Below, in pieces: positions 1 through 6,372 of a DNA stretch of 11,004 bases. The stretch covers positions 1 through 11,004 of the forward strand of contig CAJLVJ010000054.1 in assembly GCA_905210085.1 (NCBI GenBank), given 5' to 3'. A program made the position numbers and the translations under genes. The notes under the pieces were generated by a model that did no database searches, had not been told where the DNA came from, and saw nothing but the letters and a program-made list of their open reading frames with translations. Source of the DNA: an uncultured Collinsella sp. (GTDB taxonomy: Bacteria; Actinomycetota; Coriobacteriia; Coriobacteriales; Coriobacteriaceae). Numbering within the stretch: position 1 is the stretch's first letter; the number at the start of each line of letters is the position of its first letter.

Positions 1-1126
1 TGCCGTCCTCGTTCATGCGCATGTAGAACGCCTTGATCTCGGCCGGGTAGTCGGTTACAAAGGTCGGGCGCTTAAAGTGCTCCTCGGTCAGGAAACGCTC
101 GTGCTCGGTTTGCAGGTCGATGCCCCAGCTGACGGGGTAGTCGAACTTGTGACCGGCGGCGACGGCCTGCTCCAGGATCTCGACGGCCTCGGTATAGGTG
201 ACGCGGGCAAAGTCGGAGTTGGCGACATGGTCCAGGCGCTCAAGCAGACCCTTGTCAACAAACTTGTTGAGCATATTGAGCTCGTCGGGGCAGGTGGCCA
301 TGACGTCCTTAAGGACGTACTTGAGCATGGCCTCGGCGTTATCCATGTAGTCGTTCAGATCGGCGAAGGCCATTTCGGGCTCAATCATCCAAAACTCGGC
401 GGCGTGGCGCGTGGTGTTGGAGTTTTCGGCGCGGAAGGTGGGGCCAAAGGTGTACACGTCGCCAAAGGCCATGGCAAAGTTCTCGGCATTGAGCTGGCCG
501 GACACGGTGAGGCTCGCATGCTTGCCAAAGAAGTCCTGGCTCCAGTCGACCTCGCCGGACTCGGTGAGGGGCGGGTTTTTGGGGTCGAGCGTGGTCACGC
601 GGAACATCTCGCCGGCGCCCTCGCAGTCACTCGTGGTGATGATGGGGGTGTTGACGTAGACAAAGCCCTGCTCCTGGAAGAAGCGGTGGATGGCGGCAGC
701 CGCGACAGAGCGGATACGGAACACGGCGCGGAACAGGTTGGTGCGCGGACGCAGGTGCTGCTGGGTGCGCAGGAACTCGACGGTTGCGCGCTTCTTCTGC
801 AGCGGGTAATCCGGGGCGCTGACGCCCTCGACCTCGATGGAGGTGGCAGAAAGCTCGAAGGGCTGGGGCGCATCGGGGGTCAGCTTGACGGTGCCGGTGC
901 AGATGAGTGCGGCTGAGACGTTTTGGTGGGCGATCTCGTCGTAGTTGTCGAGCGCCTCGCGGTTCATGACGACCTGCAGGTCACGGAAGCAGCTGCCGTC
1001 GTTGAGCGTAACGAAGCCAAAGTTCTTCATGTCGCGGACGGACTTGGCCCAGCCGGCAACGGTGACGGTCTGGCCACCGAGTGACTCGGCATCGGCATAG
1101 AGCTGCGCGATTTTGGTGCGGTTCAC
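1..1126 (-). CDS. asnS: Asparaginyl-tRNA synthetase, N-terminal 375 residues (cut by window edge)
   Basis: Class II aminoacyl-tRNA synthetase that charges tRNA-Asn with asparagine in the cytoplasm. The visible 375 residues start with an OB-fold anticodon-binding domain (about residues 18-105; VTVAGWAKSVRDM and FGFVTLNDGS). The catalytic domain follows, with FLRTQQHLRPRTN near 118-130 and the class II motif 2 FRAENSNTTRHAAEFW at 231-246, a form typical of AsnRS. Family members are usually about 460 residues, so roughly the last 90, including motif 3, lie off the left edge. The start is a GTG at 1126, chosen because GGAGG lies four bases upstream and the protein begins MNRTKIAQLY in line with the OB fold; no ATG gives a better fit. 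It is monocistronic here with its own promoter at 1173-1201. AspRS is the main alternative, but the motif 2 context favours AsnRS. Confidence 0.95.
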   Translation of the reverse strand, partial: MNRTKIAQLYADAESLGGQTVTVAGWAKSVRDMKNFGFVTLNDGSCFRDLQVVMNREALDNYDEIAHQNVSAALICTGTVKLTPDAPQPFELSATSIEVEGVSAPDYPLQKKRATVEFLRTQQHLRPRTNLFRAVFRIRSVAAAAIHRFFQEQGFVYVNTPIITTSDCEGAGEMFRVTTLDPKNPPLTESGEVDWSQDFFGKHASLTVSGQLNAENFAMAFGDVYTFGPTFRAENSNTTRHAAEFWMIEPEMAFADLNDYMDNAEAMLKYVLKDVMATCPDELNMLNKFVDKGLLERLDHVANSDFARVTYTEAVEILEQAVAAGHKFDYPVSWGIDLQTEHERFLTEEHFKRPTFVTDYPAEIKAFYMRMNEDG

Positions 1127-1172
1127 GTATCCTCCCATAACGGTTGTACGGATTATTTCCAAACAGTTAACC

Positions 1173-1201
1173 ATTCTAACCCGCGAGTGGGGGCGTAGCA
1201 A
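1173..1201 (-). promoter_or_regulatory. Sigma-70-type promoter of asnS
   Basis: Read on the minus strand, TTGCTA (1201-1196) and TAGAAT (1178-1173) are separated by exactly 17 bases, matching the -35 and -10 consensus at 4/6 and 5/6 positions. Transcription would start near 1166, giving a leader of about 40 bases before the GTG at 1126. I saw no T-box or other large structured leader in that short distance. Confidence 0.6.
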
Positions 1202-1262
1202 AACGTCAGGTGTGATGTATGGGCGTGGCGTGGGCACCGCGCAAGCGCCGATTTTGCGTTGC

Positions 1263-3197
1263 CTAGTGCCCGCAGATGGCTTGGCGTATGAGGGCAGCGT
1301 AGGTGTCGATTCCCGCCTGGGTGAGGTGTGTGCCGTCGTCGACGAGGTATTCGCTGTGGCCCTCTGAGGCACCGTTCCAGTCGATGACGCCGGCATTGTC
1401 GTTTTGGGCGCAGACGTCACGGATCATCTGGTTATTGCGGTCCTGTAGCTCGAGCGGTACGCGCACGGTCACAAAGTAGATGGGCTTGCCGCCCACGGCA
1501 TTAATCACGTCCTGCACCTGCTGGGGGTCGCGGATGAGGCCGTTGGTGCCAAGCGCGCAGATGACCACGCTCGGATCGTAGTTGGCACTGTCCTGTGCAT
1601 AGACATCCTGGAAGGTGTAGAACTGGCGGCTCACCACGCCGTCGATGTAGGCGTTGGGAAGCGCTGCTTGAATGCCAGATTGGGCACCTGCGGTGACCGA
1701 GTCGCCGATCATGAGTACGCGAGCGTCGCAGGTTCCGGTTGCCTCGTCGTAGGTAAAGCTCTTCCAGTCAAGATTCTTGGGGACCTTTTCGGCGATAGGC
1801 CCTTCTTTGGGTTTTTGTTTGGTGGCGTCATCGGATGCGGTGTCGTTGGGCTGGGAATCTTTACCGGATGCGGGCTCGGCGCCCTTGTCGTTGGCTCCGT
1901 TGTCCTGGGCGGAGGTCGCGTTCTGGGTAAGCTCGGGACGGAGCTGCTCGGCGCGGGCGGTGGCGATGCCTGCCCAGTCAAGCGGCGCGAAGGCAAGTGT
2001 GGCGACGCATGCGGCGCCAAGCGCGGGGAGCACCATGGCGGGCGCGAGGACGTGCTTTCTTGCCGTGCTGTCCTGTTGGGCCGGCTTGTGGGACCAAGGG
2101 CGTTCGACGAGGCGATAGAAAACCTCGGCTACCGCAAGGATCAGTACAAGCTGTAATACCTGCTCCCACCAGGCGATGCGGGTAGTGCGGGTTGCGGGGT
2201 TCATAAGAAGCAGTAGGGGATAGTGCACCAGATAAACCGAGAACGAGCGCTGACCCAGCCAGACGAGCGGTTTGGCCGACAGCAGGCGGCGCACGATGCA
2301 CTCCGTATTCTGCACGCAGATGATGAGGAGTCCGGTGACGAGGGCAAACAGCAAAAAGCCGCCGCGGTAGAGCCAGGCGCTCTCTCCGGTCAGCATGAGT
2401 GCGCCGGCTATAACGGCAACGAGCCACGCGATAGAAATCGCGTTGACCTTTGAGATGCCCTTGTTGGCGCCGGGGATATGGATGTCACCGCTCAGCATCT
2501 CGCGCAGACGCGGCGCGGCGATGGCGGCTAAGGCTCCGCATAGAAGCTCGGCGGCACGGGCGTCGGTTCCGTAGTAGACGCGCGATGTGTCGGCGGTGGG
2601 ATTAAACATGAGGACCATGGCTGCCGTCGATGCAAGCGCGAATGCGATCGTGATGCCGATGGCGGTGTTGCGCGACCTGGTTTTGCTGCACAGCGCCATA
2701 AGGATGACCGGCCATACCAGATAGAACTGCATAGTGACAGCGCAGAACCACAGGTGCGTGAGCGGCGAGGGGAGCCTCGCGGCGGCGAAATACGAGACGT
2801 TGCGGAAGATGTAGAACCAGTTGCTCAAAAAGAGTGCCGATGGCAGGGCGTCCTGCTGCACCTTAGGGAGTAGGCTCGGGGCTGCGATGTAGGTGGCGAC
2901 GGCGGTAAGCGCGATGGTCACGACGATCGGCGGCATCATGCGCGCAATGCGGCGGCAGATATAGCGCGGGTACGAGAATCTGTCGCGTGCCGTGGCCCGC
3001 ATAATGCTTTTGGTGGCGAGATAGCCACTCAGCGTAAAGAAGAGTGTAACGCCCAAAAAACCGCCGGTCAGGCGGCTGGGGCGAAGGTGATATAGGACGA
3101 CGCCGGCGATGGCGAGGGCGCGGAGCCCGTCGAGCGCGACGATGCGTTGGTTGCGTTGAGGCGCGGCATGTACGGCGCCCGTGGGTGTGTTTTGCAT
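1263..3197 (-). CDS. Membrane O-acyltransferase, acyltransferase-3 plus extracellular SGNH domain (OatA-like)
   Basis: A 644-residue, two-part enzyme likely to move an acetyl group across the membrane onto an envelope polymer (peptidoglycan or a surface polysaccharide). Residues about 18-365 form an acyltransferase-3 domain with roughly ten membrane segments. It has the entry motif ALDGLRALAI, the conserved His in VVLYH (His35-37 region), GGFLGVTLFFTLSGYLAT, and VYLVHYPLLL near 321-330. A further membrane segment (about 385-405) leads to a low-complexity Ala/Asp/Lys-rich linker (about 420-470). The outer SGNH hydrolase-type domain has GDSV with Ser500, LGTNG at 549-553, and DGTH with Asp621 and His624 as the probable triad. 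This order is that of OatA, but the substrate cannot be read from sequence. The region usually written HLWSLxVEEQFY reads HLWFCAVTMQFY here (148-159). The ATG at 3197 has GGAGGA six bases upstream. GntR- or sugar-related neighbours do not clarify its role. Confidence 0.88.
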   Translation of the reverse strand: MQNTPTGAVHAAPQRNQRIVALDGLRALAIAGVVLYHLRPSRLTGGFLGVTLFFTLSGYLATKSIMRATARDRFSYPRYICRRIARMMPPIVVTIALTAVATYIAAPSLLPKVQQDALPSALFLSNWFYIFRNVSYFAAARLPSPLTHLWFCAVTMQFYLVWPVILMALCSKTRSRNTAIGITIAFALASTAAMVLMFNPTADTSRVYYGTDARAAELLCGALAAIAAPRLREMLSGDIHIPGANKGISKVNAISIAWLVAVIAGALMLTGESAWLYRGGFLLFALVTGLLIICVQNTECIVRRLLSAKPLVWLGQRSFSVYLVHYPLLLLMNPATRTTRIAWWEQVLQLVLILAVAEVFYRLVERPWSHKPAQQDSTARKHVLAPAMVLPALGAACVATLAFAPLDWAGIATARAEQLRPELTQNATSAQDNGANDKGAEPASGKDSQPNDTASDDATKQKPKEGPIAEKVPKNLDWKSFTYDEATGTCDARVLMIGDSVTAGAQSGIQAALPNAYIDGVVSRQFYTFQDVYAQDSANYDPSVVICALGTNGLIRDPQQVQDVINAVGGKPIYFVTVRVPLELQDRNNQMIRDVCAQNDNAGVIDWNGASEGHSEYLVDDGTHLTQAGIDTYAALIRQAICGH

Positions 3198-3339
3198 CGA
3201 TCTTCCTCCAATGTCGACCTAGCAGTCTAGCGCTCTGTGCGGACAAAGGAAGGGGGTTCGTGCGGTTGAACAACATGCCGCGGGGCGATGCCTCGCTACG
3301 CAAAAGCCGCACCTGCGTTGATGCTCAGCTGTCTATATA

Positions 3340-3349
3340 GAAACGTTTC
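3340..3349. promoter_or_regulatory. GAAACGTTTC palindrome, candidate LacI/Cra-type operator upstream of the acyltransferase
   Basis: A perfect ten-base palindrome GAAACGTTTC, identical to the one at 4046-4055 in front of the EIIA gene. LacI/GalR-family regulators such as Cra (FruR) and CcpA bind sites of this kind with a central CG. On the minus strand it is followed at once by TATATA (3338-3333), a possible -10 element for the acyltransferase 140 bases downstream, but no good -35 is visible. Which regulator binds is unknown. Confidence 0.4.
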
Positions 3350-3431
3350 AGAACCTCTACATAGGCAAAAACAACAACACAGATGCGGCAAAGATGCACG
3401 GGTGGTTGAGCCTTTATGCGATGATGCTCAG

Positions 3432-3995
3432 CTACTTGGTCTTGGCAACCAGCAGCGGATCGCCAAGCTTGACGAGCGGATTGCCGCCGATAAGCGTGCC
3501 GGACTCGCCGACGTGGTCGATGCTCTTGAGGCGGTCGAGCTCAGAGACGATGACGGTCACGATGTCCTCGTGGCCAGCGGCCTTGATAGCGTCGCGGTCG
3601 AAGCTGATGAGCGGCTGGCCGGCCTTGACCGTGTCACCCATCTCGACAAAGCGGGCAAAACCCTTGCCGTTCATTTCCACGGTGCCCAGGCCGACATGGA
3701 TGAACACGCGCAGGCCGTCCTCGGTGATCATGCCGATGGAGTGGTTAGTGACGGTGGTGGCGCCGATACGGCCGTTGGCGGGGGCGTAGATGGTGCCGGT
3801 AATGGGCTCGATGCCGTAACCCTGGCCGAGCATGCCCGAGGCGATGGTCTCGTCGGGAACCTCACTCAGATTGACGAGCACGCCGTTGACGGGAGCGTAG
3901 ATGACGCCTTCGCGGGTGGCGAAGCTTGCTGCGGGCGGAACGGACGCCTCGCCCGACGAAGTGAACGTGGACTTGAGCGAATCGAGCAGACCCAT
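3432..3995 (-). CDS. PTS system EIIA component, glucose (Crr) family, stand-alone
   Basis: A 187-residue single-domain phosphocarrier of the sugar phosphotransferase system: it takes phosphate from HPr-P at a histidine and passes it to an EIIB domain, and in some bacteria also regulates uptake. The PTS_EIIA_1 fold is clear: VIYAPVNGVLVNLSEVPD (31-48), GYGIEPITGTIYAPANG (59-75), the first conserved His in TNHSIG (His85), and the phosphorylated His in FIHVGLGTVEMNG (His100). The frame is open to an ATG at 4073, but the ATG at 3995 is preferred. It has GGAGG five bases upstream and gives MGLLDSLKS, matching the start of Crr proteins. No EIIB or EIIC gene is adjacent, so it must serve a permease encoded elsewhere. 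A promoter lies at 4087-4115 and a palindromic candidate operator at 4046-4055. Confidence 0.92.
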   Translation of the reverse strand: MGLLDSLKSTFTSSGEASVPPAASFATREGVIYAPVNGVLVNLSEVPDETIASGMLGQGYGIEPITGTIYAPANGRIGATTVTNHSIGMITEDGLRVFIHVGLGTVEMNGKGFARFVEMGDTVKAGQPLISFDRDAIKAAGHEDIVTVIVSELDRLKSIDHVGESGTLIGGNPLVKLGDPLLVAKTK

Positions 3996-4045
3996 AGATG
4001 CCTCCAACGTATCAGGCGCGCATGTTGCACGCGTGTGGTTTGCCG

Positions 4046-4055
4046 GAAACGTTTC
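4046..4055. promoter_or_regulatory. GAAACGTTTC palindrome, candidate operator of the EIIA gene
   Basis: A perfect ten-base palindrome between the promoter at 4087-4115 and the EIIA start at 3995, about 25-35 bases downstream of the expected transcription start. It is identical to the palindrome at 3340-3349. The core resembles Cra/LacI-family sites, fitting a sugar-responsive repressor acting by roadblock. This assignment is inferred from position and symmetry only. Confidence 0.45.
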
Positions 4056-4086
4056 GTACGTGTTTCCCAGCACGGTCAGCGCTCCT

Positions 4087-4115
4087 ATTTTACGCTGCCT
4101 AACGATACCTCTGAA
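4087..4115 (-). promoter_or_regulatory. Sigma-70-type promoter of the EIIA gene
   Basis: On the minus strand TTCAGA (4115-4110) and TAAAAT (4092-4087) are 17 bases apart, matching consensus at 4/6 and 5/6 positions. The predicted start near 4080 gives an 85-base leader that contains the GAAACGTTTC palindrome. Confidence 0.5.
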
Positions 4116-4242
4116 CAGCGATTTTGTGATATATCAGTTGAAGGCCAACTTATTGCGGGGGTGTTTCTGCGCCGTGAGCTCAAGTGGGGTACGCTAAGGT
4201 GCGAAAAAACGAGTGCGCACGAATCGCACGGAGGGAGCACCT

Positions 4243-5142
4243 ATGATTATTGAGAACCATGCGCTGTGGGGCGAGGAGCCAACCGAGGATTATCCGGCGA
4301 CGTTTACGTATCTGGGTGCCGAGCCGCTGCCCGACAAGCCCAATGGCCGCCGCCCCGCGGTGATCATCTGCGGCGGAGGCGGGTTTACGTATATCGCTCC
4401 GCACGAGCAGGACCCGGTGGCGTTTGCATTTTTGGACCGCGGCTACCAGGCCTTTGTGCTCAACTATGTGACGAGCGCCACGGGCGACGTGAGCTTTCCG
4501 CACCCGCAGGCGGACCTTGCCAAAATGGTCGCTACCGTGCGCGCCAACGCCGACGAGTGGCATGTCGATCCCAAGCGCGTGTGCATCGTGGGTTTCTCGG
4601 CGGGCGGCATGATCTGCGCCTCGTTGGCAACGCAGTGGAAGACCGGTCCCTTCGCGGGCCTTGCCGGGGCTCGTCCGGAGGATATTCGTCCCGACGCCGT
4701 GGTGCTGGGCTATCCGTTGCTCGACCTTGCCTATGTGCGCGATATGCAGACGCGCGACCCGCGCATTGACCTGCGCGTGCCCAAGACGGGTGGCAAGACA
4801 GGACGCGATTTGCTCAACGACTATCTGTCGATGGTGACGGGCGGCGAGGCGACCGATGAGCACCTGACCGACATTTGCCCTACCACGCACGTTTCGCGCC
4901 AGATGCCCCCGACCTTTGTGTGGGGCGTTTCGGACGACAAGACGGCGCCGATCGCGCAGGTCTACCCGTTTGCGCAGCGCATGGCCGAGGAGGGTGTTGC
5001 ATGCGAGATGCACGTCTTTGACCAGGGTGGCCACGGCCTTTCGCTCGGCAACGCCAATACCGCGGTCGACAACGAGGACAAGCAGGTTTCCGTCCGTCCC
5101 TGGATTCGCCTGGCCTTCCGCTTCCTGGAGCGCCATCTGTAA
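4243..5142 (+). CDS. Alpha/beta-hydrolase, acetyl-esterase-like
   Basis: A 299-residue serine hydrolase, probably a cytoplasmic esterase acting on a small ester (no signal peptide or membrane segment seen). The alpha/beta-hydrolase marks are in order: the oxyanion-hole loop VIICGGGGFTYIAPHE (40-55), the nucleophile elbow GFSAGG with Ser119, the acid in WGVSDDKTAP (Asp231 or Asp232), and the His in DQGGHGLSLG (His264). This pattern fits the Aes/BD-FAE type of esterases that often remove acetyl groups from sugars, but no substrate is visible. The start is the ATG at 4243 with a GGAGGGAG site five to six bases upstream; an upstream in-frame GTG at 4213 lacks one. It is divergent from the EIIA gene across about 250 bases. 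That spacer also holds a perfect palindrome TGATATATCA at 4127-4136. I found no convincing promoter for it. Transcription probably ends at the hairpin at 5167-5229. Confidence 0.88.
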   Translation: MIIENHALWGEEPTEDYPATFTYLGAEPLPDKPNGRRPAVIICGGGGFTYIAPHEQDPVAFAFLDRGYQAFVLNYVTSATGDVSFPHPQADLAKMVATVRANADEWHVDPKRVCIVGFSAGGMICASLATQWKTGPFAGLAGARPEDIRPDAVVLGYPLLDLAYVRDMQTRDPRIDLRVPKTGGKTGRDLLNDYLSMVTGGEATDEHLTDICPTTHVSRQMPPTFVWGVSDDKTAPIAQVYPFAQRMAEEGVACEMHVFDQGGHGLSLGNANTAVDNEDKQVSVRPWIRLAFRFLERHL

Positions 5143-5166
5143 GAGGACGGACATCCCCTCAATAAC

Positions 5167-5229
5167 TTGCGGTGAAATAGCTCCTATTTAAGGCCTCAAC
5201 CAGCCCAAGCAGGAACTATTCCACCGCAA
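5167..5229. terminator. Long hairpin after the hydrolase gene, probable terminator
   Basis: Two 19-base arms (5167-5185, starting TTGCGGTGAAAT; 5211-5229, ending CACCGCAA) pair at 17 of 19 positions around a 25-base loop. On the plus strand it runs straight into AATTTTGGTTTT, so it can act as an intrinsic terminator for the hydrolase. It sits between convergent genes and may also stop gntR transcription, though the minus-strand tail is less T-rich. The left-arm start TTGCGGTGAAAT recurs at 8879-8890, so the hairpin may belong to the repeated element found in both gaps. Confidence 0.6.
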
Positions 5230-5251
5230 TTTTGGTTTTGATGCCCCGCCC

Positions 5252-5297
5252 GGAAAGTGCGTCCCGGTTTGGGCGCGGATTCCGGGATGCATCTTCC
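5252..5297. repeat. Hairpin repeat unit A (14-18-14), first array
   Basis: Arms 5252-5265 (GGAAAGTGCGTCCC) and 5284-5297 (GGGATGCATCTTCC) pair at 13 of 14 positions counting two G-U pairs, around an 18-base loop ending GGATTCC. Read on the minus strand the loop starts GGAATCCGC like unit B, so A is in the opposite orientation. It is non-coding in every plausible frame. Confidence 0.7.
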
Positions 5298-5339
5298 GCA
5301 AGAGGCTTGTTTGGGAACCCCCCCCGAGAGGCCTCATCG

Positions 5340-5385
5340 GGAAACGGTATCCCGGAATCCGCCCGGATGGTGGGATGCGCTTTCC
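5340..5385. repeat. Hairpin repeat unit B (14-18-14), first array
   Basis: Arms 5340-5353 (GGAAACGGTATCCC) and 5372-5385 (GGGATGCGCTTTCC) pair at 12 of 14 positions. The 18-base loop GGAATCCGCCCGGATGGT contains an inner hairpin ATCC-GCCC-GGAT. Unit centres A and B are 88 bases apart. The 42-base spacer between them contains a run of nine C (5318-5325 region) and a GAGGCCTC palindrome. Confidence 0.7.
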
Positions 5386-5401
5386 AAATGATCCCTCGGG
5401 G

Positions 5402-5424
5402 ACGGAGGAAAACTGATCATTTTG
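5402..5424 (+). repeat. 23-base motif shared with 8958-8980
   Basis: Starts ACGGAGGAAA and ends ATTTTG; 20 of 23 bases match the copy at 8958-8980 in the same orientation. Here it follows the hairpin units, while in the second gap it precedes them. It contains a ribosome-site-like GGAGG, but the ATG present in the other copy is ATC here, so no start codon follows. Confidence 0.55.
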
Positions 5425-5467
5425 GGCGGCGGTGCCAAGAATTGGTCCGCTACCGCCCGCTGCTTTC

Positions 5468-6118
5468 CTACCAAACGGTGAACTGGGCGTTTTCTGTGTT
5501 CCAATGGACATCGCGAACGTAGTCGCGCACACCCGTCGCATCTCGTGCTTCGAACAACTCAAGAATTTGGGCATGTTCGCTGTTGGCTTTATTGAGCAGT
5601 TTGCACGCCGTCTCTTGGTCGACAGTCTCGTAATCGCGCTTGATAAAGCAGCGCTCGAGTTGCGAGATCATGTCGCGCAGACGGTCGTTGCCGCAGCGGT
5701 TGAAGTACGTAAGGTGAAAGTCTCGCTGAATATCGTCGTACTTTCGGATAAGACCGCCTTGGATCGCAAGGTCCATGGAGCCGACGAGAAATTTAAGCTG
5801 CGTAATGTCATCGTCGGTTAGGTTCGGGCAGGCGAGGTACGCCGCCTGCCCGTCCAGCGGCCCCATGATCTCGAAGACTTCAACGGCGTTTTGCTGATCG
5901 AACCCGCGGACACGGAATCCGCGGCGGGGGAGGTTGTCCAGATAGCCATCGCTTGCCAGCTGGATGAGCGCTTCGCGAACCGGCGTGCGCGACACGCCCA
6001 TGGCATCGCAGATCGCTTGCTCGCTCAAACGGTCGCCGGCGGACAACTCGCCGGCGTCAATGCGGCTCGAAATGTAGTCGTATACGTGGTCCTTCAGGGG
6101 CCTTCTGAGTGTTTCCAT
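5468..6118 (-). CDS. GntR-family transcriptional regulator, FCD (FadR) subfamily
   Basis: A 216-residue DNA-binding regulator. Residues about 5-72 form the GntR winged helix-turn-helix (LKDHVYDYISSRI, LSEQAICDAMGVSRTPVREAL, GYLDNLPRRGFRV). The rest is an all-helical FCD ligand domain with the usual metal or ligand histidines in DFHLTYFN (His135), SEHAQIL (His182) and VRDVHW (His205). The ATG at 6118 has AAAGGA nine bases upstream. It is divergent from the DDAH gene, and the spacer has a 20-base palindrome near its own start and a perfect 12-base palindrome near the DDAH promoter region. Autoregulation and control of DDAH plus the antiporter is therefore the natural inference. FCD regulators usually answer small organic or amino acids; the ligand may be an arginine derivative or citrulline, but that is not readable here. 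Confidence 0.93.
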   Translation of the reverse strand: METLRRPLKDHVYDYISSRIDAGELSAGDRLSEQAICDAMGVSRTPVREALIQLASDGYLDNLPRRGFRVRGFDQQNAVEVFEIMGPLDGQAAYLACPNLTDDDITQLKFLVGSMDLAIQGGLIRKYDDIQRDFHLTYFNRCGNDRLRDMISQLERCFIKRDYETVDQETACKLLNKANSEHAQILELFEARDATGVRDYVRDVHWNTENAQFTVW

Positions 6119-6130
6119 GAACGTATATCC

Positions 6131-6150
6131 TTTAACTGTATACTTTTAAA
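6131..6150. promoter_or_regulatory. 20-base GTATAC-centred palindrome next to gntR
   Basis: TTTAACTGTATACTTTTAAA is symmetrical at 16 of 20 positions (two mismatched pairs next to the central GTATAC). It lies 13 bases upstream of the gntR start codon and downstream of a perfect TATAAT (minus strand, 6189-6184), where a bound dimer would block gntR transcription. GntR/FCD proteins commonly bind short palindromes with a GT...AC core. Confidence 0.5.
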
Positions 6151-6183
6151 ACTAAATACATTTCACTTGAATAGCTCAGTTGA

Positions 6184-6189
6184 ATTATA
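6184..6189 (-). promoter_or_regulatory. Candidate -10 element of gntR
   Basis: A perfect TATAAT on the minus strand, 66 bases upstream of the gntR start. No good -35 hexamer is found 16-18 bases further upstream, so the promoter is tentative. Confidence 0.35.
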
Positions 6190-6226
6190 GAACGACCAGT
6201 TAAATCATGCTACTTCGTGCCGAAAC

Positions 6227-6242
6227 GTGAGAGTACGCTCAC
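6227..6242. promoter_or_regulatory. 16-base palindrome in the gntR-DDAH spacer
   Basis: GTGAGAGTACGCTCAC is symmetrical except for one pair. It differs in sequence from the two GTATAC palindromes, so it could be the site of a second regulator or chance symmetry. Confidence 0.3.
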
Positions 6243-6264
6243 CGAGAAATATCTACCGTTCATG

Positions 6265-6276
6265 ATTGTATACAAT
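6265..6276. promoter_or_regulatory. Perfect 12-base palindrome upstream of DDAH, candidate GntR operator
   Basis: ATTGTATACAAT is perfectly symmetrical and shares GTATAC with the palindrome at 6131-6150. It lies about 100 bases before the DDAH start and overlaps A/T-rich -10-like hexamers (TACAAT, TATACA), so a bound repressor would cover the likely promoter. No clear -35 is seen. Confidence 0.55.
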
Positions 6277-6318
6277 ATACAAAACAGGAAAACCGCCCTA
6301 TGATTAAGCCATCGAAAG

Positions 6319-6346
6319 GAGGGCGGACACAAGGAAGTTCGCCCTC
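6319..6346 (+). other. Hairpin in the DDAH 5' leader
   Basis: GAGGGCGGAC (6319-6328) and GTTCGCCCTC (6337-6346) pair at all ten positions with one G-U pair around an eight-base loop. The arm takes in part of an AAAGGAGGG string that looks like a ribosome site but has no start codon after it; the true site AGGAGG at 6361-6366 is outside the stem. No U-tract follows, so it is not an ordinary terminator. Confidence 0.4.
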
Positions 6347-6372
6347 GGCTAGGAGATCCAAGGAGGATCATC

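Noticed and set aside
77..916. 279-residue open frame on the plus strand opposite asnS
   Set aside because: It is the antisense shadow of the asparaginyl-tRNA synthetase gene, whose motifs are unmistakable; high-GC genes often leave long open frames on the other strand.
3319..3433. 12-base direct repeat TGATGCTCAGCT at 3319-3330 and 3422-3433
   Set aside because: Only 12 bases, one copy overlaps the EIIA stop codon, and no mobile gene or inverted ends accompany it; probably chance.
3288..4253. 321-residue plus-strand frame across the EIIA gene
   Set aside because: Antisense to the conserved EIIA gene, low-complexity composition and no family features.
4180..5154. 324-residue minus-strand frame opposite the hydrolase
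   Set aside because: The plus strand encodes a hydrolase with a full catalytic triad in the right order; the antisense frame shows no recognisable domain.
5188..5574. 128-residue minus-strand frame over the first repeat array, overlapping the end of gntR
   Set aside because: It mostly translates the hairpin repeats and has no ribosome site or family features; the repeats explain its open frame.
6300..6372. Possible leader peptide starting ATG at 6300 in front of DDAH
   Set aside because: No ribosome site before it, and the frame runs out of register into the DDAH gene without an arginine-rich or other attenuator-like stretch and stop before the gene.
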